A stretch of DNA of 64,000 bases from Tilletia caries (taxonomy: Eukaryota; Basidiomycota; Exobasidiomycetes; Tilletiales; Tilletiaceae). Below, piece by piece: positions 51,694 through 62,989 of this stretch (position 1 is its first letter; each line of letters begins with the position of its first letter). A program made the translations under genes and the position numbers. The notes under the pieces are model-generated. The model did no database searches and had not been told where the DNA came from. It was given only the letters and a program-made list of their open reading frames with translations. Location of the stretch: the NCBI GenBank assembly GCA_032718865.1, contig JALUTQ010000046.1:1550001-1614000 (forward strand), written 5' to 3'.

Positions 51694-53583
51694 GTTGTTG
51701 GGCTCTCGGGCTCCGGTAGGAGTCAAAGATAGCACTGCTGGCGTGCTGATCCTGCACTTGCTGTTGCTGCTGTTGCTGCAGCCGGATGTCGAAGGCCTTA
51801 GCACCGTCCAAGGCGGAAGTCGAGACGTGGTCATCCTTCGTGGACATCTTCTGGCCACGCTGAGCTGCGAGCGCCTCCGAGTTGCTCCAGTCGTGGTCCC
51901 ACTGCTGCCCATCCGCCGCTAGGTTGGAGCGCCCCATACTGCCGAAGGGGAGTGAGAATCCGCCGTCGTAGGACACAGTGGGCGTGTGACGCGGAGTGGC
52001 AGCCTCAAAGTGCTGAGGAGAGACAAGAGCCTCGTTGGCTGACTTGTTTCCAGTATGATCGACGACACCCTGGGTGTGCGTGGCTGAGCTGATGTCGAGG
52101 CTGAGGGCACGGAGGGCGATGTTGAGGATCTCAGGGTCTGTGGTCGATGCCGGCGGTATGTTGTTGTTGGCTGCCATGTTTGCTAGGATGGCTGGCTGGC
52201 CTTAACGTCGCGTTGAGCTGGGACGGGCAGTAGCGGGGTCTGATGCTTGTGTGTGTGTACGTGCTTCGTTGATCCTGTGAAGAGCTCTGGAAGTGCGTGC
52301 TGGTCACACGGAGTGTGTATTAGGCTGATGGAAATACCTGGTGTGTCGATAAGTGTGGGCTGTTATTCGATGTGCAAGGTGCAAGCGCCAGACGGAGTGT
52401 AGACGGGGTCTTGCTTGATGTTGAGCCTTGTCGGACGATGGCTGGGAGGAGGCGGATTGATCAATGGATGGATGGATGGATGGATGGATGGATGGATGGA
52501 TGGATGGAATAGATGGCAAAGTTGGATAAGGTGCTATCCCGAACGAGCCTGGAGGTAAAGACGAGGAGTGGAGATGGCTGAGCTGGAGATGTAAGATGTG
52601 CTTTTTTTCTGAGTGGTAGCGGTGATGCGACTCTGCTGGGAAAAGAGGAAGGGAAGGAAAGGCGGAAGGGAGAAGGTGAGGAAAGAAAGAGGAGCGGGGA
52701 GGGGAGGGGAAAGGGAAAGAAAATGTGAGTGGGTCGCCTCTCGCTCTCGCTGTATTTGAGGGGCCAGAAGCCTGCTCTCCTGCTTTCCATCCTGCGCAGG
52801 CGGGCACTGAAGGATTCCTGCACGGCGTTCCCCCAAAAGGGAAAGAAAACGAAATCATCGGTCACGGCACCCATTAGCCAGATACCAACAGTTCAGTGAA
52901 TCTCTGGCTGACCTTGGCAAAGCTCGCCTGGAGACCCATCCGCCCAAGACACTCGATCGCATGCTCGGCTGCTTCGCGGCTCGTGTAAAGCAGGAAGCCG
53001 TAGCCTTTGCACAGCCCCGTCTCTGCGGCAATGATGGCCTTGTGGGAGAGCACTGGGCCGAAGGCAGATCCAATCCGATAGAGGTCGTCGTCGGTCGTCC
53101 TGTGCAGAATAATAGAGGACAGAGGAGGCAAAAGGTTGAGAGTGGTAAGCAGAGACCCTTGGACGCAGTATAACAAGAAGGAGCGCTCGCAGAGACAGAC
53201 ACTCACGTCAGAGGCAGAGCGTTGACATAGACATTAGCAGTCTGCTCATTCTGAAAGAGCATGTTGGTCGGATCCAAGCCCATTCCAGGACTCATAAAGG
53301 AATCCAGCTGTTCGCTGAGGTCCAGAGCCGCATGGATTTCCGAAGAAGGCGACCGATTGAGATGTGCGCCAGTAGCCCCTGGGGTGTCCCTGCCAGCAAA
53401 GCCGATCGTGTGGTTGAAAGCAGCGGCTGCAGCCGCATTGGCAGCAACACTGGGACCGGGAGAGACAAACGTGCTGCCGAGAAGAGCGCTCGTAAAAGTC
53501 TTGGGCGTCAAGCTGGGGTCGCCGGCGAGAGGAGAGATGCTCTCGCGTTCATGCTCTTGCTTGGATGTAGCGAGATGAAGAGT
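51694..53583 (-). pseudogene. Inverted, circularly permuted partial copy of the RRM gene
   Basis: The minus strand carries two blocks of the plus-strand gene at 59702-62987, in swapped order. Block 1 (53583 to about 52797) matches about 60501-61287: TPKTFTSALLGS to the first RRM and into exon 3. Block 2 (about 52790 to 51694) matches about 59112-60370: promoter, 5' UTR, ATG and the first 190 residues to SPRAQQQ. The gene-order end of block 1 is joined to the start of block 2, as if the segment had been a closed circle opened within the missing 130 bp. Block 2 also has an in-frame 62-codon deletion (equivalent to 60095-60280). It keeps a duplicated promoter, so a truncated protein of about 197 residues (52177-51584) could be made. 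It lacks RRM2. Confidence 0.85.
52464..52508. repeat. (TGGA)n microsatellite
   Basis: About eleven TGGA units in the 5' UTR of the permuted copy; the matching tract in the full gene (59391-59418) has about seven units on the other strand, so the repeat length has diverged. Confidence 0.9.
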
Positions 53584-53809
53584 ACCGGCGAAGGGCAGGA
53601 CGAAGGGCAGGACGAATGCATGTTGCGCTGAAGGGAAAACATGGTGAGTTGGGAAAGCGGAGTGGAAACAAAGAAAAGTGGGTCAGTTAGATGAGAAGGT
53701 CAGCAAGGGGAGGTGAGCATGGACTGTCTATGGAGCTGAGTGTGGTCATGTTGATCAGATGAAGAAGTACACCGCCAGAAAGGACGCGAGGATCTCTGAT
53801 TTCATTGAG

Positions 53810-54330
53810 TTAGCGCTGGGCTGTGGAAGGCGATGAAGCTGCGAGCTTGTCGGTAAAGTCGCGAGCGTAGCCTTTGGCCTGGTCTGCGGTTCCTCGAATG
53901 GCACCGTCAGGCTGCAGACATCGCATTCAAGCGGGCAGAAAGAATCAGTGATGCCATATCAGCTGTATGGCCCAGTTTCTGTACGATCAGCTCACCACTC
54001 TCTCTGGTGTCGGTGTCAGGACGCCTTCGATCTGGTGGACAAGAAGAGTATGAGCAAAGGACCGAGTGTTCAGCTCTGCCTTGTGCCTGGTCTGAGCTCA
54101 CCCTTGGGTCGCCTCTCCTGGACTTGTAAACTGCCGCGGTAAGCCAGAGACCCCAGATCTGATCGGCGCAAGGCAAGGCGAAGAGTGAAGAGGTTGTTAG
54201 CATCGGCATCGAGATCATCTCGGGCTCGTGGAGGCCAGGGCCAGGGCCAGCGGAAACTCACTCCGGTGCCGACGAGACCGACGACGACGCCGCGTTGAGC
54301 CAAGTCCGCAAAGTTGAGACGGGGAGGCAT
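53810..54330 (-). CDS. COX14: COX14-like cytochrome c oxidase assembly protein
   Basis: A small protein read on the minus strand from ATG 54330: MPPRLNFADLAQRGVVVGLV followed by GTG, then an intron (GTGAGT...TCAG, about 54260-54178) and IWGLWLTAAVYKSRRGDPR. Further small exons follow (one encoding RPDTDTRE) and a last exon PDGAIRGTADQAKGYARDFT followed by DKLAASSPS, ending TAA 53810-53812. The single membrane segment with the N-terminal FAD-x-x-x-R pattern and the Y-K/R-x-R basic tail fits COX14, an inner-membrane factor needed for Cox1 synthesis. The exon structure of the middle part is not certain. It ends about 230 bp from the permuted RRM copy. Confidence 0.6.
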
Positions 54331-54694
54331 CGTGGCAATGCTGTTGAAGAAGGAGCAAAGAGAGAAGTGTGTACGGCTGTTGGCTGCTTGTACACCTCGT
54401 TGGCTCAGCTGCTGTGGACGTCAGCAACAGCGTCAAGAGCATCACACTGAGTCGAAATGTGCTCGGAGCCTTTCTCTCTGCGACCTTGAAATTCGAACAT
54501 CCTGGCTGGGTGCCAGCATGTCGCTCTGTGGTGATCGGTACTCGGTACGCTTTACAAGTGGGCATCTCTCCAGGTTCGGTTCGAGGTCTGTCCGCTGTTG
54601 GAGAGCGGAAGCACCCAATCGACTGCCGACAAAAAGCAGAGAGAGGAGCAATGAAGCGGGGAAGGAAGCGAAGCACACAAAAGCAGCTGGGATT

Positions 54695-56398
54695 TCAGGC
54701 CTTGCCCTTCTTTTGTGACAATGCGACTGCGACCTGTACGGCTCCAATAAGAGCTGTCAGCTGGAGCTTTTCGGAGCCACCAGTGCTGAGCCGATGCCTT
54801 GAGGTTGACAACGAGCGATGGGAGTTGTAGGGAAGAGGATTGTCAGACGATGAACTTGCGATGTGAAGGGGGCTCGACTCAATGAGCTAAATACTCACTC
54901 GATGGATGCGAGGTGATCGAGCAGAAAGATACGACCCTCGGGTGAGAACTCTACGGCGTCCAGCTCTTCGAAGACGCCTGCAAGCAAGTCAGCCAGGGCC
55001 ATGCCCTTGGCAATCTTCATCGAGCTGACATCTATAGTGAAAGTCATGGACAAGAACAGGGTGAGACTCAGTGGGAACAGGGCGCCTCTCCAGGACGGAA
55101 GAGCTATCACTCACTGTTGTATGCGGTGGTAAACTCGCTCTTCATCATGGAATGCACCATGGCGCGGACATCGGCCGGCCGCGGGTTACCAGTGCAGTTG
55201 TAAACGGCTTCGTCGTCGATCCGGCCCTGCCCGTCCTCGTCGTATGCGGCATGACATGCCTGCAAGACGCTGAGAGCTCTACGCATGTCGCCCCTGGTCA
55301 GCTTGAGGAGGGCGGTCATACCCTCCGGCGTGATCTTGCAACTGCAGTAGAGAGGCTCCGAAATAAACTTGAGAATGCTGACTGGTTTGACTCATACAAG
55401 AAGGAGGAGGGAAGCTCACCCTTCATTAGCTATCACGTAGTTGAGTCGCTTTTGGACCTGGTCTGTCTCGAGGGGACTGAAGCGGAACCGGGTACATCTG
55501 GACTGGATGGCAGGAATGATCTTGTTGACGTAGTTGCAGATGATGCAGAAGCGGACGTTTCGGGTGTACTGCTCTATGACTGTCGGGAGGATGAGGCATG
55601 AGCGGAGACACAATTCCAGTTAGACAGCCAGTATTCTGAAGAAGGAGGCGTGCTGGGCAGCAGCCTATAAAAAGTAAGGACTCACCTCGTCTGAGAGCGC
55701 CCTGCGCTGCTGTTGTCATCGCGTCAGCTTCATCAAGAATGATGAGCTTGAAGCTGCCGGACTTGCTGAAGAGCTCTCGCGAGCTTGCGAAAGTCTTGAT
55801 CTGCTCTCGGACAACGTCGATGCCTCTGTCGTCCGAAGCATTCAGCTGAAAGGTCAGGCAGATATTTGACGTGGTCAGCAGGGCGATTGGGACCGCAGTG
55901 AATCGCGAACCACGTACCTCAAGCGTCATCTGCCTGAACTGCGGACCGTACAGCTTGCGAGCCATGGCCAGAACAGTGGACGTTTTACCTGTTCCCGGTG
56001 GACCGTAGAAGAGCATGTGAGGCAGTCTGTTCTTCTCGATGAATCTTTCGACTGTGAAGAGAATAGAAGCAGGGTTGTTCAGTTATGTGACAGTCTCTCG
56101 ATGCGAAGGTAAGAAGGGGACCATGCTGACCTGTGGAGGTAATTTCTTTGTGGGAGACGAGCTCGTCCAGTGTTGTGGGTCGGTACTTTTCGACCCTTTG
56201 AAAGAGGAGGAAGAGGTGCTCCTCAGCCAAACCCTGCTGCTGCTGCTGCTGCTCGACAGTCGACACTCACCATGGCAGCAGATCGTTGTGCTCGACCCCG
56301 CCCGAGGTCTTCGCTGGGGGAGCCACGGCCTTGCCCTTGCCCTTGCTGGCTGTCGTCGGCGGCGCTGACAGCATAACTACGTCTTCGTCGTCTGCCAT
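54695..56398 (-). CDS. RFC3: Replication factor C subunit 3 (clamp loader)
   Basis: The clamp loader opens and loads the PCNA ring at primer-template junctions. Minus strand, about seven exons with short GT-AG introns. Starting MADDEDVVMLSAPP at 56398, then VEKYRPTTLDELVSHKEI, LPHMLFYGPPGTGKTSTVLA (Walker A), LELNASDDRGIDVVREQIK, LIILDEADAMTTAAQGALRR (Walker B DEAD plus sensor region), NYVNKIIPAIQSRCTRFRF (SRC motif), GDMRRALSVLQA and a C-terminal collar domain ending VAVALSQKKGKA at 54695. The SRC and DEAD-box spacing and the NYVNKIIPA segment fit the Rfc3/human RFC5 subunit. No key residue is missing. It is divergently transcribed from TIP41 with 225 bp between start codons. Confidence 0.93.
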
Positions 56399-56623
56399 GT
56401 TGCTGCTGTTCCTTCTTAACCCTGTCGACAGTGTGTCTGCGTTCTGGTCGTTCCCAGTGGTGATGGTCTTCCGAAAACAAGCCGAGCCGACAGGGACGCG
56501 TAACGCGAGAACTGACGCGACGCGACGCGACAAGCTCGCAGGCTGCAGCACGTGATTCAGCTCTGCTCGGAGCTTTTCTCTCTGTGACCATGAAGTTCGA
56601 ATCGTTGGTGGCCGCACGCTACC

Positions 56624-58659
56624 ATGGTGAGCATGGACTTGTGCACCCGTCAAAGGCTTCCAGTTGGCAGATTCGCATTCAGCATGCATCACTTTGAGAC
56701 TACGAAGCCTTACCTCCCCGGCGCACGGCACGGCGCTCCCCAGCAGCCGGCATCAGCTGCATCGGTATCGGTATCGGCATCTGACCCGGCTGGCGGCGAG
56801 ATTGGCGCGGGAGCTCAAGGAAAAGAACCATGGCGTATCTTCGCGCATACTTTCCCAGCATCCTCCCCTTCCGGCGGCGGCGGCGGCGGCGGCGGTCAGC
56901 TGGGCAACAACAACAGCAGCCAAGGCGGTTCTGGTGGAATTCCAGAGCCGGCCGTGAACAGCACCGTTCCCTCGGTCCTGTCTCGCGGCATCCAGATTGC
57001 AGGATGGACGATCACAGCAACAAAGGGTCCTATCGCAAGCTCGGCCCAGATGGACTCGATCAGCTCCGACTTCAACATCCCTCCTCCCGAAATGCTCTTT
57101 CCCGACAATTCACTCGTCATCGCCCACCCACAGTCCGGCTTTTCGTACACTTTCGACGCAGTCCGTGCGCTCTCCAGCGTCCATGGTGTCGCACCTCAAC
57201 ACGGTCTCGTTGGACTGGATCTGCGAGAAGACTACGAGCGGGCGGCGGCGGCGGCGGCGGCGACTTCTGGAGCTGGTGCTCACTCGTCCAAGCTCGGCAG
57301 CAAACCGAAATCGAAAGGTATAAAGGTGGCCTATGCGCAAGAGTGGGGAAAGAGTAGGACAGAGTTGCCCGCGGGCGATCTTTCAAACACGGCACGACCG
57401 GGAACCACGCCTGTTTCAGCGGATTCCGGGGCTCAGCCTACTTCCGGCAGCTTTTTTGGGCCTGGAGTGGCTCAGGCGATCGCCAGCGCTTCGATCGCTA
57501 ACGCTACCTCTGACATCGCCTCGGCACGCGACTACGACTGGACATACAGTAACACGTGGCCGGGAGCCGTCAACGCAGACCAGTCCGATCAAATCTCGTC
57601 TACACACCCACAGTTCGAACCCACATCGGATCCGGCGCTCGATCGGATACCGATCGAGAAGCTGGGTGTGGGGTCGGAGCCGATCCTATTTTACGATGAA
57701 GTTGTGCTGTACGAGGACGAGCTCGCTGACAATGGCAGTAGCATGCTCAGTGTCAAGGTTCGCGTCATGCCCTCTGGCTTCCTTGTGCTCCAACGGTTCC
57801 TGCTCCGGGTCGACAATGTCCTGTTTCGGATGTTCGACACACGCATGTACGCCTCTTTCACACCACCCTCTCCTTCAGACTCAGATGGGAACTCGGCCCC
57901 GACTCCTTCGATCTCGAACACGTACACCGGCACTGTCAGGCCGACGTCGAGACCAACATCGATACCGACATTGGAACCAGGTCGTCTTACAGATAGTTCG
58001 AGCCCATCAACTACTACGCCTCTGCCGCAGGGTATGGCCAAACTCAGCCTGGGACCCACACGTCGTCAGATGCGCGAAAATGCCGCCGCCGCCGCCGAGA
58101 GTGCCACTGGCTCCGCTCCGTCGAATGCACCCTCTCCGATTGCTTCAACAGTGAGCGAAAGTCAGCAGACAACATCTACTTCGGCAGTACGAGGGGATGA
58201 TCTCGCAGATGCTGCTACGAAGGCGAGTTTACGAGTCATTCGAGAATGCGCAGGTTGGGCAGCAAGCTATGCAGAAGTGAAATCGGTGAGTAGAAGCGAG
58301 CTGTTGTAACTCCCACGAGGTAGACGGCGTGTTGTGTTGACTAACCGGTGTCACCCTTCTCTATCGGCCAGCGTCTGCCTCCCTACAAAGCATGGGACTT
58401 GTCTCCACTCACAGACCCCAACTGGATCTCAGCCACGCTACAATCGCTTGACTCTCGAGCTCCTGCTGGAGCTCGGAGTGCAACGCCGTCACCGTACTAC
58501 CCAGGCAGCGCCAACACGCCCTCATACGCAGCTCTCGGCGCTGTTGGTCCAGGTTCGAACGCTCAAATTCTTGGTGCGGTGGATGAGGATAAGTGGGAAG
58601 GCGTGGGGAGTCGAGCTGATGTAGCGCTGGTACCTCATATTCAGCCCAAGGAAGGCTGA
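56624..58659 (+). CDS. TIP41: TIP41-like protein
   Basis: TIP41/TIPRL proteins bind type 2A phosphatase catalytic subunits and act in TOR signalling. Exon 1 (56624-58285) and exon 2 (58372-58659) with a GTGAGT...CCAG intron. Motifs: GWTITATKGPIASSAQMDSI, EMLFPDNSLVIAHPQSGFSY, KVAYAQEWGKSR, YDWTYSNTWPGAV, ILFYDEVVLYEDELADNGSS, LSVKVRVMPSGFLVLQRFLL and RVDNVLFRMFDTRMY, all in the family order, and YKAWDLSPLTDPNWIS at the C-terminus. It is much longer than human TIPRL because of Ser/Ala/Gly-rich inserts (for example a GGC-coded Gly run near 56873-56895). The first ATG is followed by GTGAGC, which could itself be a donor, so the extreme N-terminus is uncertain. Confidence 0.92.
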
Positions 58660-59701
58660 GAACGTCAACAAAAAAATAGGTTCTATGCATCATGTTGCTC
58701 TGCTGCACGCTGCATGCTGCACTGCAGTCGTTTTTCTTTTCTTGCTGTCTCCGCCTTGGTGGCAAGTGGCAACTCACTCTGATCACAGCGACCACCGAGC
58801 AATCATCGATCATCTTCGGCACAACGAGGCATGTGTCACAGGAATGGCGACGAAGGCGGCAGGGTCCCGTCCCGTCCCTGATGGTTACCGATGGACGCCG
58901 CTTCACGGAGGTGGCGTGGGAACCGAACAGTCGAACAAGCAAAGCAACGCAGGCAAAGCAGGCACAGCTTGTTGCCCTGTTCTGCCCGGTGCTGCGCCGT
59001 GGAGGGCTCCTCCTCACTCCTCAGTCAGCGCTGACTTTGCAACCAAACAATGGCCGTGACGACAGGGGGGGCTTTGCGTGTGGGAAAAAGAGAAATGGGC
59101 AGGGAGGAGAAGAGCAGGCGAGCAGGCTTCTGGCCCCTCAAATACAGCGAGAGCGAGGGGCGACCCACTCACATTTTCTTTCCCTTTCCCCTCCCCTCCC
59201 CGCTCCTCTTTCTTTCCTCACCTTCTCCCTTCCGCCTTTCCTTCCCTTCCTCTTTTCCCAGCAGAGTCGCATCACCGCTACCACTCAGAAAAAAAGCACA
59301 TCTTACATCTCCAGCTCAGCCATCTCCACTCCTCGTCTTTACCTCCAGGCTCGTTCGGGATAGCACCTTATCCAACTTTGCCATCTATTCCATCCATCCA
59401 TCCATCCATCCATCCATTGATCAATCCGCCTCCTCCCAGCCATCGTCCGACAAGGCTCAACATCAAGCAAGACCCCGTCTACGCTCCGTCTGGCGCTTGC
59501 ACCTTGCACATCGAATAACAGCCCACACTTATCGACACACCAGGTATTTCCATCAGCCTAATACACACTCCGTGTGACCAGCACGCACTTCCAGAGCTCT
59601 TCACAGGATCAACGAAGCACGTACACACACAAGCATCAGATCCCGCTACTGCCCGTCCCAGCCCAACGCGACGTTAAGGCCAGCCAGCCATCCTAGCAAA
59701 C
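58660..59701 (+). promoter_or_regulatory. Promoter and long 5' UTR of the RRM gene
   Basis: From about 59112 onwards this sequence is also present, inverted, at 51694-52790. It contains pyrimidine-rich runs (59163-59260), a (TCCA)n tract (59391-59418) and CA-rich leader sequence. Open frames inside it are repetitive and not supported as genes. Confidence 0.55.
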
Positions 59702-62700
59702 ATGGCAGCCAACAACAACATACCGCCGGCATCGACCACAGACCCTGAGATCCTCAACATCGCCCTCCGCGCCCTCAGCCTCGACATCAGCTCAGCCACG
59801 CACACCCAGGGTGTCGTCGATCATACTGGAAACAAGTCAGCCAACGAGGCTCTCGTCTCTCCTCAGCACTTCGAGGCTCCCACCCCGCGTCACACGCCCA
59901 CTGTGTCCTACGACGGCGGATTCTCACTCCCCTTCGGCAGTATGGGGCGCTCCAACCTAGCGGCGGATGGGCAGCAGTGGGACCACGACTGGAGCAACTC
60001 GGAGACGCTCGCAGCTCAGCGTGGCCAGAAGATGTCCACGAAGGATCACCACGTCTCGACTTCCGCCTTGGACGGTGCTAAGGCCTTCGACATCACCCCG
60101 CCAGCCACGCCCCGGGCGAGCGGGATGGCCACGACGATGGCATCGGGCGGGAACGATTCCTTCACCAAGCCGATGAGTGGCGCGAATCCTTCTTCGACAG
60201 CTGCTACCGCCAACAGCGACACCATCATCACTCCCGTCCGTGTTCGGCCCGCAGCGGGAGATGCTCTTGAGATTGCCACCCGGCTGCAACAACAGCAGCA
60301 GCAACAACAACAAGTGCAGACTCAGCACGCCAGCAGTGCTATCTTTGACTCCTACCGGAGTCCGAGAGCCCAACAACAACTCGAAGAAGCATCACGGGCA
60401 TCCCTGGGCGGTATCAGCAACAGCATCTTTACTCCGAAGCATCCCAGCACGGAGAACAACAACCTCGTCTCGCCACTCGATGTTGGTGGCTTGGGCAATC
60501 TTCATCTCGCTGCTGCATCCAAGCAAGAGCATGCACGTGAGGGCATCTCTCCTCTCGCCGGCGACCCCAGCTTGACGCCCAAGACTTTTACGAGCGCTCT
60601 TCTCGGCAGCACGTTTGTCTCTCCCGGTCCCAGTGTTGCTGCCAATGCGGCTGCAGCCGCTGCTTTCAACCACACGATCGGCTTTGCTGGCAGGGACACC
60701 CCAGGGGCTACTGGCGCACATCTCAATCGGTCGCCTTCTTCGGAAATCCATGCGGCTCTGGACCTCAGCGAACAGCTGGATTCCTTTATGAGTCCTGGAA
60801 TGGGCTTGGATCCGACCAACATGCTCTTTCAGAATGAGCAAACTGCTAATGTCTATGTCAACGCTCTGCCTCTGACGTGAGTGTCTGTCTCTGCGAGCGC
60901 TCCTTCTTGTTATACTGCGTCCAAGGGTCTCTGCTTACCACTCTCAACCTTTTGCCTCCTCTGTCCTCTATTATTCTGCACAGGACGACCGACGACGACC
61001 TCTATCGGATTGGATCTGCCTTCGGCCCAGTGCTCTCCCACAAGGCCATCATTGCCGCAGAGACGGGGCTGTGCAAAGGCTACGGCTTCCTGCTTTACAC
61101 GAGCCGCGAAGCAGCCGAGCATGCGATCGAGTGTCTTGGGCGGATGGGTCTCCAGGCGAGCTTTGCCAAGGTCAGCCAGAGATTCACTGAACTGTTGGCA
61201 TTTGAATGGGAGTCGTGACTGATCAACCGTTCTTTCTTTTTCTTTTGGGTGCAGGAATCTTTCAGTGCCCGCTTGCGCAGGATGGCGGACAAGGCCTCTG
61301 CAAACGTCTATCTGAGCAAGTGAGTCCCATCAACTCAGTAGTGAGATGTTCGGTCATTATCATTGCTGATACTTCCATCTTCTTCTCCGTCGCATTCAAG
61401 TCTTCCAACGGACATGACTACGCATGTGAGTTTCTCACGTTGTCCTCGTCCTACTCTCTGTTGTTAATGACGGCTTTACTGACATTCATCGTGCTCGTTC
61501 GTTGTGCTCAGCAACTCGAGCATCTCTTTGCGCCTCACAACGTGATCTCGATGCGCATCCTGCTCAACTCGGACGGCACCAGTCGAGGTGTCGGCTTCGT
61601 CCGCCTGCGCGACCGAGACATCGCCCACGAATGTATCGATCGGCTTCACGGCAAGGTGTGTTTCCAAGAATGACAGGCGATTATCGTCGCGTTGTATTTC
61701 ATACTAATGGCTTTGTTGCTTCTCCACCCCCGTTGCAGATGCTTCCTGGCTGTGCTTCACCTCTTCAAGTGCGCTTCGCCGATTCGGAGGGCCAAAAGCT
61801 GCTCAAGCGTAACGCGATGATGCAGAACTCGATCAACGCGCTCAACGCCCAAGCGCGCGACGTGCTGCGCTCCACGGGACCAGGTTCCGATCCCGGGCTG
61901 GGAGTGGGCGTGGGCATTGGCATGGGTATGGGAATGGAGATGGGTATGCCCTCTCCTTCGGCTTCTCCGCTCATGCCGTTCCCGCTTCCGGTCACGACAG
62001 CATCGGCGATCGGTGGCTCGCCAGTGGATGCAGCAATCACGTCGCACTACTACCTGCCATACTCGCCCGCACCCCCGGTTCACGCACAGGCACACTCTGC
62101 CGGATCCGGTCTGCTCAACGCTGCTTCTACGTACTCAGCACTGCAGCATCAGCATCAGCACCAAGGCGGAGGAATGAGCGTCCATGCTGGCCTGCCCACG
62201 CCTGACCCGAGCCCTGGCGATGCGATGGCTGCCATGGTGGCGGCTCAGGCTCATGGCCATGGTCGTTTTGCGGTCTCGGCGTGCCCGACGACGTACAACT
62301 TTTCGCCGTCTCCTCTGCCTGCGCATATGCACGCACATGCTCAGCTGTTTGGCAGGGCTGGGGGAGCGGGAATGCCGACGACAGCGGGTGCTGGTGGACC
62401 TGGGCGTCTTGGCGGACTGGCTAGTCCGATCACTCCCAGTCTTGCCCTCACCCGAGCTCCGCCCATCGCCACCACAGGAGGTACGGGTTTGCCCACGACA
62501 ACGACAGCGGCCACGGGTCGGATGCTGAGTCCGTACGGTGGCATGTCTTCTGCTGCCACGTTGGGTGGTGGGATGAATATGAACATGAACTTGGCTGCGT
62601 TCTCCCCACCAATGCTCAACATTAGTCTGGGCGCCCACCAGGCGTCGATGAGTGCTGCGTCGGCGGCTGGAGGAAGCGGAGGCGGGATGGCTGGGCGGTG

Positions 62701-62987
62701 CTGGATTTGGGTACTCGGGCGGCGTCACGGCCCCGTACAGCAGTCTCCAGCTGCAGGAGATGCTCGGCTCATCCTCTTCTGCCGGCGGAAGTGGTAGTTC
62801 CTCGTCGTCGACGGCGACGACAAAGGCGGTCCAAGCTCAGTGTCTTCCGAACGGATTGGTCGCTGCCAGTGCGGAGGGAGCGGACGAGACGCATCATCGC
62901 GTCGCCAGTCGAGACGGCAAGAATATTCGCGAGGGCGAGGTCCTCCACGCCATGGACCACGGCGACTCGGCTACGTCGAAGAGCTGA
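59702..62987 (+). CDS. Two-RRM RNA-binding protein (RBMS-like)
   Basis: An RNA- or single-stranded-DNA-binding regulator by family. Exons: 59702-60883, 60984-61170, 61255-61319, a small exon reading LPTDMTT near 61409-61427, an exon from about 61512 to 61652, and a last exon from 61740. A long Ser/Pro/Ala-rich N-terminus with a Q-run is followed by RRM1 (NVYVNALPLTTTDDDLYRIG ... GLCKGYGFLLYTSREAAEHA) and RRM2 (NVYLSNLPTDMTT ... GTSRGVGFVRLRDRDIAHEC, then VRFADSEGQKLLKRN), like metazoan RBMS proteins. The C-terminus is low-complexity (Met-Gly, His-Gln and Ala/Gly runs). Near 62695 the frame appears to shift by one base: the other frame continues as GAGFGYSGGVTAPYSSLQLQ to a stop at 62987, while the original stops at 62797. 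That is either a sequence error or a real change. Confidence 0.82.
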
Positions 62988-62989
62988 TT

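Noticed and set aside
52304..52874. Open frames in the 5' flank of the permuted RRM copy (His/Pro/Ser-rich)
   Set aside because: They are readings of promoter and 5' UTR sequence with (TCCA)n repeats; the same sequence upstream of the full gene is non-coding.
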